NCBI RefSeq assembly: GCF_003383615.1
Contig: NZ_QNUL01000004.1
Span: forward strand, 62,001 to 126,000
Length of the DNA stretch: 64,000 nucleotides
DNA from: Dyadobacter luteus
Lineage (GTDB): Bacteria; Bacteroidota; Bacteroidia; Cytophagales; Spirosomataceae
Direction of reading: 5' to 3'
Made by a program: the position numbers and the translations under genes. This document shows, piece after piece, positions 13,470 to 21,339 of the stretch. The notes below the pieces were generated by a model. The model searched no databases, had not been told where the DNA came from, and saw only the letters and a program-made list of their open reading frames with translations. The number at the start of each line of letters is the position of its first letter. The stretch's first letter is position 1.

Positions 13470-14705
13470 ATGATAGCTTCCCGAAATATCCTTGATATCA
13501 CCTCTGTCAGAAATGATTTTCCAATACTGAACGAAGTTGTGAATGGTAAACAGCTGGTTTACTTCGATAATGCTGCTACTACACAAAAACCCAAACAGGT
13601 ATTGGACGCGCTGGCTGCTTACTATGAGCATTCTAATGCCAATATTCACCGAGGTATTCACCACCTGGCTGAAAAAGCTACAGCTTCTTTCGAAGATACC
13701 CGTCGGCGTGTACAAAAGTTCATCAATGCGCCGTTGGCTGAGCAGGTTATTTTTACCTACGGTACCACAGACAGTATCAATCTGGTAGCGCAGACTTACG
13801 GACGCCGGTTTCTGAAGGAAGGTGATGAAATCATTATCAGTACGATGGAGCACCACTCCAACATTGTGCCCTGGCAGATGATTTGTGAAGAAAAGGGATG
13901 TATTCTGAAAGTGATTCCTATTAATGAAGATGGGGAGATTTTGATGGACGAATACGAGAAGCTGCTGACGGAACGTACAAAGATTGTTTCTGTAGTGCAC
14001 GTTTCAAATGCGCTGGGAACAATCAATCCGGTAAAGGAAATTATTCAGAAGGCGCACGCAGCAGGAGCTGTTACATTTGTGGACGGTGCTCAGTCGAGTT
14101 CACACCTCACCATTGACGTACAGGATATGGACTGCGATTTTTATTCCATGTCGTTGCATAAAATATACGGACCAACCGGAATGGGTGTTTTGTATGGTAA
14201 AAAGGAGATTCTGGATGCCATGCCGCCCTACCGTGGAGGTGGGGAGATGATCAAGGAAGTAACATTTGCCAAAACAACCTACAACGAGCTACCTTATAAA
14301 TTTGAAGCTGGTACGCCGAATATTGCGGATGTAGTCGCTGCCAGGTTTGCACTGGATTATGTGGATGCGTTAGGAAAAGAAAATATCGCAGCGCACGAAG
14401 ATGATCTGTTGAAATATGCTTCCGAGGCCTTACTGGATATCGAGGGGCTGCGTATTATCGGAAATGCAAAAGATAAAGTGAGCGTTATTTCTTTCGTCAT
14501 TGATGGAATCCACCATCAGGACATCGGAGTTTTGCTTGATCAGCAGGGAATCGCAGTGCGTACGGGACACCATTGCACACAGCCATTAATGCAACGATTT
14601 GGCATTACAGGAACCACAAGAGCCTCTTTTGCTGTTTACAACACGATAGAGGAAGTTGACCGCTTTATCGCCGGTTTGCAGAAGGTGAAAAGGATGCTTA
14701 GTTAA
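13470..14705 (+). CDS. sufS: Cysteine desulfurase SufS
   Basis: A 411-residue class-V PLP enzyme. VYFDNAATTQKP, EHHSNIVPW, the PLP-lysine segment SLHKIYGPTG, and RTGHHCTQPL with the persulfide cysteine at about residue 369 are all seen. It takes sulfur from cysteine, releasing alanine, and hands it to SufE, which is encoded 43 bases downstream. The long active-site loop RTGHHCTQP and PYRGGGEMI place it in group II (SufS) rather than IscS. It acts in the cytoplasm. Confidence 0.97.
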   Translation: MIASRNILDITSVRNDFPILNEVVNGKQLVYFDNAATTQKPKQVLDALAAYYEHSNANIHRGIHHLAEKATASFEDTRRRVQKFINAPLAEQVIFTYGTTDSINLVAQTYGRRFLKEGDEIIISTMEHHSNIVPWQMICEEKGCILKVIPINEDGEILMDEYEKLLTERTKIVSVVHVSNALGTINPVKEIIQKAHAAGAVTFVDGAQSSSHLTIDVQDMDCDFYSMSLHKIYGPTGMGVLYGKKEILDAMPPYRGGGEMIKEVTFAKTTYNELPYKFEAGTPNIADVVAARFALDYVDALGKENIAAHEDDLLKYASEALLDIEGLRIIGNAKDKVSVISFVIDGIHHQDIGVLLDQQGIAVRTGHHCTQPLMQRFGITGTTRASFAVYNTIEEVDRFIAGLQKVKRMLS

Positions 14706-14748
14706 GACCAATTTTCGCTGACCCGGATTAAAACAAGAAGTATCATTT

Positions 14749-15177
14749 ATGACAATAAACGAAGCACAGGACGAACTAATTGAAGATTTCGAACTGTTCG
14801 ATGAGTGGGAGAGCAAGTACGAATACATCATTGATCTTGGAAAACAACTCCCGGATCTTAGTGAGCAGTATAAAACCGAAGAGAACATCATTAAAGGTTG
14901 CCAGTCGTTGGTGTGGTTGCACGCTTACATGGATGGAGACCAACTAAAGTTTGAAGCGGATAGTAATGCCATTATTGTGAAAGGCCTTGTGAATATGCTT
15001 GTGAAGGTACTTTCGGGGCATACCCCTGAGGAAATAGCACAAGCCGATATTTACTTTATGGATCGGATCGGGCTTCATCAGCATCTGGCTCAGACACGGT
15101 CTAACGGTCTGGCTGCTATGCTGAAACAAATGAGGGCCTACGGAGTGGCTTTCCAGGCACGTACTGAGGCAAATTAA
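14749..15177 (+). CDS. sufE: Sulfur-transfer protein SufE
   Basis: 142 residues. The family signature IIKGCQSLVW places the sulfur-accepting cysteine at Cys51. The N-terminus (FDEWESKYEYIIDLGKQLP) is also typical of SufE. It accepts persulfide from SufS and passes it to the SufBCD scaffold. It lies in the same operon as sufS (43-base gap) and the DUF59 gene (32-base gap). Confidence 0.96.
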   Translation: MTINEAQDELIEDFELFDEWESKYEYIIDLGKQLPDLSEQYKTEENIIKGCQSLVWLHAYMDGDQLKFEADSNAIIVKGLVNMLVKVLSGHTPEEIAQADIYFMDRIGLHQHLAQTRSNGLAAMLKQMRAYGVAFQARTEAN

Positions 15178-15209
15178 AATAATTTACAACCTGCATTATC
15201 ATATATACA

Positions 15210-15521
15210 ATGTCAGAATCGGATTTAAGAGAAGAGGTTATCAGAGCCATCAAACAGGTTTATGATCCGGAGATTCCGGTGGATGTATATGAGCTGGGGC
15301 TGATCTACGATCTGAAGATTTTCCCGGTGAATAATGTTTTTGTTTCGATGACATTGACATCGCCTTCATGTCCTTCGGCAGGTACTTTGCCCAGTGAAGT
15401 AGAGCAGAAGATCAGAGAAGTGGAAGGTGTAAATGATGTAAGTCTGGAACTGACATTTGATCCGCCTTATTCAACTGAGATGATGTCTGAGGAAGCAAAG
15501 CTCGAACTTGGGTTTATGTAG
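15210..15521 (+). CDS. DUF59/MIP18-family Fe-S assembly protein
   Basis: A 103-residue DUF59 protein. It has the family opening IRAIKQVYDPEIPVDVYELG and the conserved TSPSCPSAG containing its reactive cysteine, then an EV..V.DPPYS ending. Members adjacent to suf genes are annotated as SufT-like or PaaD-like Fe-S maturation factors that help with cluster transfer to target proteins. Position directly after sufE supports the same role here. The exact reaction is not established. The start is clear and the length is normal. Confidence 0.9.
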   Translation: MSESDLREEVIRAIKQVYDPEIPVDVYELGLIYDLKIFPVNNVFVSMTLTSPSCPSAGTLPSEVEQKIREVEGVNDVSLELTFDPPYSTEMMSEEAKLELGFM

Positions 15522-15674
15522 GTTGTTGGGCTAAGGGTTAGGGGTAAAGGAATCCGGAACTTATAGCTTATAAAGTAGTATTTGACTTTTTTAATTATAG
15601 TGAGTGTTAAAGCAAAAGAGCTGATTGCTCTCCGCTAATAGCTCACGGCTTTTTAACTTTAAACTGATAAAAAT

Positions 15675-16103
15675 ATGTATCCTCCACACCTAGTGGCGCC
15701 GATGAAAGCGGAATTGGTAGATGCCGGCTTTCAGGATTTGACAACTGCTGAAGCGGTTGATAACTTTATGCAGAATACCAAAGGAACGGCATTGGTTGTA
15801 ATCAATTCTGTATGTGGTTGTGCAGCTGGTGCTGCCCGTCCGGGTGTTCGCGCTGCAGTTACACGCAGTGAGATCAAGCCAGACCATCTTGCAACTGTTT
15901 TTGCAGGTGCTGATTTGGAAGCTGTTGCTAAAATGCGTGAATACACTTTGCCATATCCTCCATCATCTCCTGCTGTTGCGCTTTTCAAAGATGGTGAGTT
16001 GATTCACTTTGTAGAACGCCATCATATTGAAGGTCGCTCGGCTGAAATGATTGCTCAGCACTTGCAAATGGCTTTCGAAGAATATTGCGGAGAGGAGGCT
16101 TAG
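15675..16103 (+). CDS. Bacilliredoxin, BrxA/BrxB family
   Basis: 142 residues with the CGC redox motif at Cys47-Gly-Cys49 (SVCGCAAGAARPG), plus HHIEGRSA and the N-terminal MYPPHLVAPM characteristic of bacilliredoxins. The family removes bacillithiol from oxidised proteins, and by inference could help protect thiols in Fe-S assembly. It is the last gene of the suf cluster, separated from the DUF59 gene by 153 bases, so it may have its own promoter. A hairpin at 16130 follows. Bacilliredoxin implies a bacillithiol-producing organism (family knowledge). Confidence 0.92.
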   Translation: MYPPHLVAPMKAELVDAGFQDLTTAEAVDNFMQNTKGTALVVINSVCGCAAGAARPGVRAAVTRSEIKPDHLATVFAGADLEAVAKMREYTLPYPPSSPAVALFKDGELIHFVERHHIEGRSAEMIAQHLQMAFEEYCGEEA

Positions 16104-16129
16104 TACTCATTTTCTGAAATGAATAAATT

Positions 16130-16160
16130 ACGGCTACTTTCAATTGTTGAAAGTAGCCGT
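16130..16160 (+). terminator. Hairpin after the bacilliredoxin gene
   Basis: ACGGCTACTTTCAA (16130-16143) pairs perfectly with TTGAAAGTAGCCGT (16147-16160) around a 3-base TTG loop. The downstream run is only weakly T-rich (TTGTCTTG), so the strength is uncertain. Confidence 0.65.
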
Positions 16161-16212
16161 TTGTCTTGTAAAAAATATATATTGGATCGCCGGTTTATAA
16201 ACAGGAATTCTC

Positions 16213-17322
16213 ATGCGCGGACATCTTTTTTCAAAATTCAAGCCAGCCCAGCAAAGCGGGAACAACAAGTTCGATCAGCTTTTAGATATTTTTCAGCAGC
16301 TACTGCTGATGACTTCTGGTGACGTAGGAGAGGCTATGTCCTGGCTTAGTCAGCTGGATAGACAATACAACCTTACCAATGATTCTTACGGAATAGGTGA
16401 TTTTTTTGATGACCTCAAAAAGAAAGGCTATATCACGGAAGAAAAGGGAGAAGGCGGAGGTCAGCTGATTATGACGCCTAAAGCTGAAAAAAGTATACGC
16501 AAGAGTGCGTTGGATGAGATTTTTGGAAAGTTAAAAAGATCGAAGTCCGGCGGTAATCACCATACACCACATATGGGTTCGGGTGATGAACTTAGCAGTG
16601 ATGTGCGGAATTTTCAGTTTGGAGATACACTGGATCAGATTGCGATGACCGAGTCCATTAAAAATGCACAGGTGAATCATGGGATCGGCGATTTTATGCT
16701 GATGGAAAATGACCTGGAAGTTGTGGAGCGGGAGCAGAAAACTACAACTTCCACTGTTGTGATGATTGACATCAGCCATTCGATGATTCTGTATGGAGAA
16801 GACCGGATTACCCCTGCGAAAAAAGTTGCTCTTGCCCTGGCGGAACTGATCCGCACCAAATATCCTAAGGATTCCCTGGACATTATTGTGTTTGGTAACG
16901 ATGCATGGCAGATTCAGCTTAAAGATTTGCCTTATCTTGAAGTAGGACCCTACCATACGAACACTGTAGCAGGGCTGGAACTGGCGATGGATATTCTGCG
17001 TCGGAAGAAAACGCGTAACAAGCAGATCTTTATGATCACTGATGGGAAACCGACCTGCCTGAAGGAAGGTATCCGTTATTACAAAAACAGCTTCGGTCTG
17101 GACCGGAAAATAATCAATAAAACACTCACTCTCGCTGCGCAGTGCCGTAAACTGGATATTCCTGTTACAACCTTCATGATCGCTACGGATCCCTATTTGA
17201 AGCAATTTGTTCAGAATTTTACAGAGATTAACAACGGCCGCGCTTACTACAGCAACCTGCAGGGTTTGGGCGGATTCGTGTTAGAAGATTTTCAGCGTAA
17301 CCGAAGGAAGAACGTTAAGTAG
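16213..17322 (+). CDS. VWA-domain protein with intact MIDAS motif
   Basis: A 369-residue cytoplasmic-looking protein with no signal peptide. The N-terminal half is helical, with a charged central region containing HHTPH and SSDVRNFQFGDTL. The C-terminal half is a von Willebrand A domain: VVMIDISHSM gives the metal site Asp186-x-Ser188-x-Ser190, and MITDGKPTC supplies the later aspartate. Proteins of this type are normally partnered with a MoxR/ChlI-type AAA ATPase, but none is adjacent here. It is monocistronic. The likely role is as an adaptor for protein remodelling or metal insertion, without evidence for a target. Confidence 0.8.
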   Translation: MRGHLFSKFKPAQQSGNNKFDQLLDIFQQLLLMTSGDVGEAMSWLSQLDRQYNLTNDSYGIGDFFDDLKKKGYITEEKGEGGGQLIMTPKAEKSIRKSALDEIFGKLKRSKSGGNHHTPHMGSGDELSSDVRNFQFGDTLDQIAMTESIKNAQVNHGIGDFMLMENDLEVVEREQKTTTSTVVMIDISHSMILYGEDRITPAKKVALALAELIRTKYPKDSLDIIVFGNDAWQIQLKDLPYLEVGPYHTNTVAGLELAMDILRRKKTRNKQIFMITDGKPTCLKEGIRYYKNSFGLDRKIINKTLTLAAQCRKLDIPVTTFMIATDPYLKQFVQNFTEINNGRAYYSNLQGLGGFVLEDFQRNRRKNVK

Positions 17323-17421
17323 GAAGCTCCTGCCTTGGCCCATGTCTCCACGGGACTGAGGCTGAATAGGAGTTCTTTGACGACACAGGTCTTGGTAGTA
17401 AGAAGTCCATAGTGAGAACTA

Positions 17422-18576
17422 TCATCTGCTAATCTTCAAATTTGCAAAATCTCCTCCGGAACCCGCGCCAACCCAAAGCCCAACGCTTCCCTTATGGCGC
17501 TTGTTGAGCAGTCCGACTGTCAGACTTGGCTCAGGATTATTGTTTACATACACGTGTACAGAATCTTTTTCTACCAGAATGCGCGCATGTACCCAATCAT
17601 TGGCTTGGGGAGCGGGATTAATTCCTTTTTCATATTGATCAGGGAAATCCTTTCTGAGTAGCGGCCAGTCGTAATTGGGCAGGGAGATGTATTGCACGGC
17701 ATGTATCCGGCGAACAGGATCTGTAGTCTGAAAATTGAACGGGCGGAAATAGATGGCGTCGTAGTCTTTTGCACCGGACCCATGAAAAGCAATACCAACG
17801 AAGCTGCCCTGAAGTACATCTTTACCACGAATGTCTACTTCAATGGTTCCTTCACTGAATTCAGTGTCTGGCAGCCATGCAATACCTCCGCCTGATTCAG
17901 GTCTTTCGTCCAGCCGAACTCCCTGGTCATCCGGTAGTACTTTAACGGTTCTGCCTTCCAGCTTATAACCACTTTGTTTGGCAATTTGGACGAGGTTAAT
18001 TGTTCTGACTGCAGATTTCGCATGACCTACTCCTTTGCTGGCAGTCCCTTTTGGGGTTATGATTTTAAATTCAACCTTTAGCTCTGCCCAGTTGAGCGAG
18101 ATGATGCCTTTGGGGCTAATAGTAATATTAAACTTTTCCTGAAAGCTTTTTACTTTTTTTGCCGGAACTGTAACCCGAAGAATGTCTTCGTCTTCCTTAT
18201 AGCTGAAAGCCCCCCATTTGATTGTTTTGTTGAGAATGATAGTCCACTGCTTTTCGCCGGGAATGGTGAAAAGCGCGTAATTGCCCTTAGCGACGGCTTT
18301 CCCTTCCAGTTGAACGTCGTTTGAAAATGTAATAGAGGTGGTTTCATTGGCACCTGTCCGCCATATTTTCCCAAATGGAGCTACTTGTCCTGCCGGATCC
18401 CAGACATCTCGTCCTTTAACAAAGGGCTGACTGTACGAGATGTTGATGGTTGTACCATTAACGGTTTGTTCTGCTACTGCAGGTGGGCTGGGACGTTTGG
18501 ATTTATCTTCCTGAGCGAGCAGTACATGACATTGAAAGATCCATAATGCAAGGGTAAATACTAACGATTTTTTCAT
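17422..18576 (-). CDS. DUF2911 plus LamG-like domain secreted protein
   Basis: A 384-residue exported protein with a signal peptide (cleavage near LLAQ, about residue 22). The first domain (about residues 28-175) is DUF2911, with ISYSQPFVKGRDVW, GKIWRTGANETTSITF and YALFTIPG. The second (about residues 190-384) looks like a concanavalin/LamG or DUF1080-type sandwich, with FSEGTIEVDIRG, SFVGIAFHG, DAIYFRPFNF and HVYVNNNPEP, ending GGDFANLKISR. DUF2911 normally stands alone or with TPR domains; fusion to a lectin-like fold suggests binding to a polymer or sugar outside the cell. It is divergent from the HTH gene at 18695, whose product has a similar C-terminal fold. Confidence 0.82.
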   Translation of the reverse strand: MKKSLVFTLALWIFQCHVLLAQEDKSKRPSPPAVAEQTVNGTTINISYSQPFVKGRDVWDPAGQVAPFGKIWRTGANETTSITFSNDVQLEGKAVAKGNYALFTIPGEKQWTIILNKTIKWGAFSYKEDEDILRVTVPAKKVKSFQEKFNITISPKGIISLNWAELKVEFKIITPKGTASKGVGHAKSAVRTINLVQIAKQSGYKLEGRTVKVLPDDQGVRLDERPESGGGIAWLPDTEFSEGTIEVDIRGKDVLQGSFVGIAFHGSGAKDYDAIYFRPFNFQTTDPVRRIHAVQYISLPNYDWPLLRKDFPDQYEKGINPAPQANDWVHARILVEKDSVHVYVNNNPEPSLTVGLLNKRHKGSVGLWVGAGSGGDFANLKISR

Positions 18577-18694
18577 GGTAGATTTTGTAATTTTGATCGG
18601 TTTGAAATTGACGGAACAAAGGTGTTAAATGGTTTGAAAAACAAATCATCAGGATGTGTTCAAAATGGTTCAAGTTATATCATGTTGATTATCA

Positions 18695-19966
18695 ATGTTA
18701 GATGAGAGAGAAGAGCTTGCGAAGTGTTTGATCCTGATTGAAGAAAAATTGGGTTGGGGGAGTAGTGCGCATTGGCAGAATCAGGATTTTGACGCAGTCA
18801 GGGAACGTATTGCTGATGAAACTGGGGTTGCGTTAAGCACAAGTACCCTAAAACGTCTGTGGGGGAAAGTACATTATGACAGTGCTCCGACAGCCACTAC
18901 CCTGAATACATTGGCGAGGTTTCTGGGATACGAAAACTGGAGAGAATTTCGTAAACCGCTTCCGTTGGCAGAGAATCAGGTACTTCAAAATACAGAGCCG
19001 ATATCGCCTTCCTTACCAAGGTCTAAATATCTGTTGAATCAGGCCAACTGGATATGGATTGCTGTACTTTTTATTACTGTCTTTTTAACAGGCAATTGGG
19101 CATTCCGCAATGGGGAAAAGCGGTTGGAGTATGGAGTGATTACCTTTGGAAGTCGTCCGGTTGCGCAGGGGCTGCCTAATACTGTCATTTTTAATTACAA
19201 TGCGGCTGACTCGAATGCGGATAGTGTTTTTATACAACAAAGCTGGAATCCAAGGCTTCGTTTCCGGGTAGATAAGAACAATCAGCATTACGCTAGTACC
19301 TATTATTATCCCGGCTACTTTCGCGCCAAACTGGTTTTGAACGATTCCATAGTGAAAGAGCATGATCTGTATATCACAACACAAGGATGGCTAGGGACGA
19401 TAAACAGAGATTCCATTCCGGTATATTTCAAAGACCAGCAGATCAGGAAAAATGGTGTGGTGGCAGTTACAGAAACAGATCTTGTAAAGCAGGGCGTTGA
19501 TTTACAGAAGGTGGTTCCGTCGGTAAGCCTGCATTATGTGAAACCAATGGGCAATCTTTCAGCCAGCAATTTTACCTTCGAAACTGAATTGAAAAGTACC
19601 TTCAACCATGGTAGTGCTGTTTGTCAGCAAACGATGATTATGCTGCTGTGCTCGAATGGTGTACATATTATGCAGCTTTCAGCGAAAGGATGTGTAGGTG
19701 AACTGGGTCTGTCTTTCTCCGATTTAGCCGTTTCAGGAAAAACCAACGACCTGTCCGGTCTGGGCGTTGACTTTACCGACTGGGCAAAAGTACGTTGCGA
19801 AGTCAAAGATAAACAGGTGACACTTTTTGTAAATGGCAAGCAGGCCTATACCGGACAGTTTGAAAAGGATCCGGGAAAAATTGTGGGTGTAAGGTATGGC
19901 TTTCAGGGGAGTGGTGAAGTAAGGAGCGCCGGATTTTTGGGTAAAGAAGAGGTGAGAATGCTGTAG
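18695..19966 (+). CDS. Membrane-anchored HTH protein with LamG-like sensor
   Basis: A 423-residue protein. The N-terminal cytoplasmic region of about 110 residues (LLEE-like start, then TLKRLWGKVHY, TLNTLARFLGYENWREF) is the helical HTH-like module common in Cytophagales one-component membrane regulators. One membrane helix follows at about residues 117-134. Outside is a PKD-like strand region (RPVAQGLPNTVIFNYNA to ITTQGW, about 148-232) and then a LamG-like sandwich (about 285-423, with FTFETELKS, DWAKVRCEVKDKQVTLFVNGKQ). It probably senses an extracellular polymer and signals to DNA. It is divergent, across 118 bases, from the DUF2911-LamG gene, which shares the LamG fold. Confidence 0.68.
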   Translation: MLDEREELAKCLILIEEKLGWGSSAHWQNQDFDAVRERIADETGVALSTSTLKRLWGKVHYDSAPTATTLNTLARFLGYENWREFRKPLPLAENQVLQNTEPISPSLPRSKYLLNQANWIWIAVLFITVFLTGNWAFRNGEKRLEYGVITFGSRPVAQGLPNTVIFNYNAADSNADSVFIQQSWNPRLRFRVDKNNQHYASTYYYPGYFRAKLVLNDSIVKEHDLYITTQGWLGTINRDSIPVYFKDQQIRKNGVVAVTETDLVKQGVDLQKVVPSVSLHYVKPMGNLSASNFTFETELKSTFNHGSAVCQQTMIMLLCSNGVHIMQLSAKGCVGELGLSFSDLAVSGKTNDLSGLGVDFTDWAKVRCEVKDKQVTLFVNGKQAYTGQFEKDPGKIVGVRYGFQGSGEVRSAGFLGKEEVRML

Positions 19967-19999
19967 AGGGAGCGTACAGTTGCAAAGTTCTTATTTTTT

Positions 20000-20069
20000 C
20001 TGTTCTGTGAGGACACAGAACAGGGCGAAGACTATGCTGCTCTCAGAACCTTTGATAAAAAGGTTCTGA
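20000..20069. other. Two perfect hairpins upstream of the AraC gene
   Basis: CTGTTCTGTG (20000-20009) pairs with CACAGAACAG (20014-20023), and TCAGAACCTTT (20043-20053) pairs with AAAGGTTCTGA (20059-20069). Neither has a convincing T-run on the plus strand. They occupy much of the 165-base gap between 19967 and the AraC promoter and could be a terminator with a second regulatory stem. Confidence 0.55.
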
Positions 20070-20146
20070 CGTTTACCACGAGAAGGCATATATGGAATGA
20101 CGGTACCCTAGTCTTGTGAGGCATACCGTTAATGGTTACAAGTCTG

Positions 20147-20154
20147 TATATTTG
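20147..20154 (+). promoter_or_regulatory. -7 box deciding the AraC start
   Basis: TATATTTG fits TAnnTTTG, and the start site would be about 5 bases downstream. That leaves the ATG at 20174 as the plausible start, because the ATG at 20132 lies upstream of the promoter. Confidence 0.5.
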
Positions 20155-20173
20155 GTCTGATAAAGAAAATTGT

Positions 20174-21235
20174 ATGAGTTTTAGCCATAAAATATTATTC
20201 TTCTTTAGTTTGTTAGGGGCTTTCAATGGCCTAATCCTTGGTGTTTATTTCATTTTTCTTACTCCTAAAAAGTACTTGTCCAATTACCTGTTGGGGGCTT
20301 TGTTGGTGATGCTAAGTATCAGAATCGGTAAATCGGTAGCGTACAATTTTGATTATAATTTACCCAAAATATACCTGCAAGTAGGCTTAACTGCTTGTTT
20401 GCTGATTGGCCCTTTGCTGTATTTCTTCGTTAGCTCTGAAGTAAGACAGGTCCGAAGAATGCCGGAAATCTGGATTGGACAAATCATTTTTTGGTTTTTC
20501 CTTATCATTTTTGGGGGTACAATTTATCCGTATGATAGCTTTCCTCAACTCTGGCGACAATACATAATACCTCTTATTTATCTGCAATGGGGCATGTACA
20601 TTGCATTGTCGGGATTGTTATTAATACCAATACTTCAAAAGTTAGTTCGTAAGGAAAATGTGAAACCTTATGAAAAATGGGTTCTGACAATTTGCGGAGG
20701 CGTAATGCTACTGTTCATTTTGTATGTCTGGTCTATTTTAAACATCACCAAAGGAAGTTACATTTCAGCGGCCTTGTATTTTTCGCTTATTATCTACCTC
20801 ATCGCCTTTACACTGCTCTATCGCAGGAAAACGGATGATTTATCGTCGCTGTCTTCTTCGAAATATGTGGATAGAAAGCTCAGTTTAGAAGATGCCCAAA
20901 TGATAATAGCACGTTTGGAAAGGATTATGACAGATACTGAAATATACAGAAATCCTAACCTGAAGCTAAATGAACTGGCGAAAGAGATTAACATTTCAGG
21001 GCATCAGTTATCGCAGATACTGAACGATAATATCGGAAAGCATTTTACACATTTTGTCAATGAATACCGCATAAATGAGGCTTGCAAAATATTGTCGGAG
21101 GAAACGAATCTAACCATAGATGCAATAGGTGAAGAGGTGGGATTTAATTCCAAGTCAACTTTCTTTGCTGCTTTTAAAAAAATTAAAGGGTTGACACCCA
21201 GTACCTACCGCAAGTCGATAACTCTCAATTTATAA
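20174..21235 (+). CDS. AraC-family regulator with 7-TM N-terminus
   Basis: 353 residues from the preferred start. Seven hydrophobic helices fill the first two-thirds: KILFFFSLLGAF, YLLGALLVML, LTACLLIGPLLYF, IIFWFFLIIFG, YLQWGMYIALSG, ICGGVMLLFILY and ALYFSLIIYLIA. The C-terminal roughly 100 residues form an AraC double HTH with LAKEINISGHQLSQILND and IGEEVGFNSKSTFFAAFKK. This architecture, a membrane 7-TM sensor joined to an AraC domain, recurs in Bacteroidota. The ligand is unknown. It is followed by the sugar dehydrogenase fusion gene on the same strand after about 100 bases, which is a candidate target. Confidence 0.85.
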   Translation: MSFSHKILFFFSLLGAFNGLILGVYFIFLTPKKYLSNYLLGALLVMLSIRIGKSVAYNFDYNLPKIYLQVGLTACLLIGPLLYFFVSSEVRQVRRMPEIWIGQIIFWFFLIIFGGTIYPYDSFPQLWRQYIIPLIYLQWGMYIALSGLLLIPILQKLVRKENVKPYEKWVLTICGGVMLLFILYVWSILNITKGSYISAALYFSLIIYLIAFTLLYRRKTDDLSSLSSSKYVDRKLSLEDAQMIIARLERIMTDTEIYRNPNLKLNELAKEINISGHQLSQILNDNIGKHFTHFVNEYRINEACKILSEETNLTIDAIGEEVGFNSKSTFFAAFKKIKGLTPSTYRKSITLNL

Positions 21236-21339
21236 ATTCGTACTACGGAATTCTGCTCATAGCACTTTGATTGTTAAAGTATATATCACTTTTGGGAAAC
21301 AAATTATTCATTTCTCAGATCTTGAAAAATACTTTTCCA

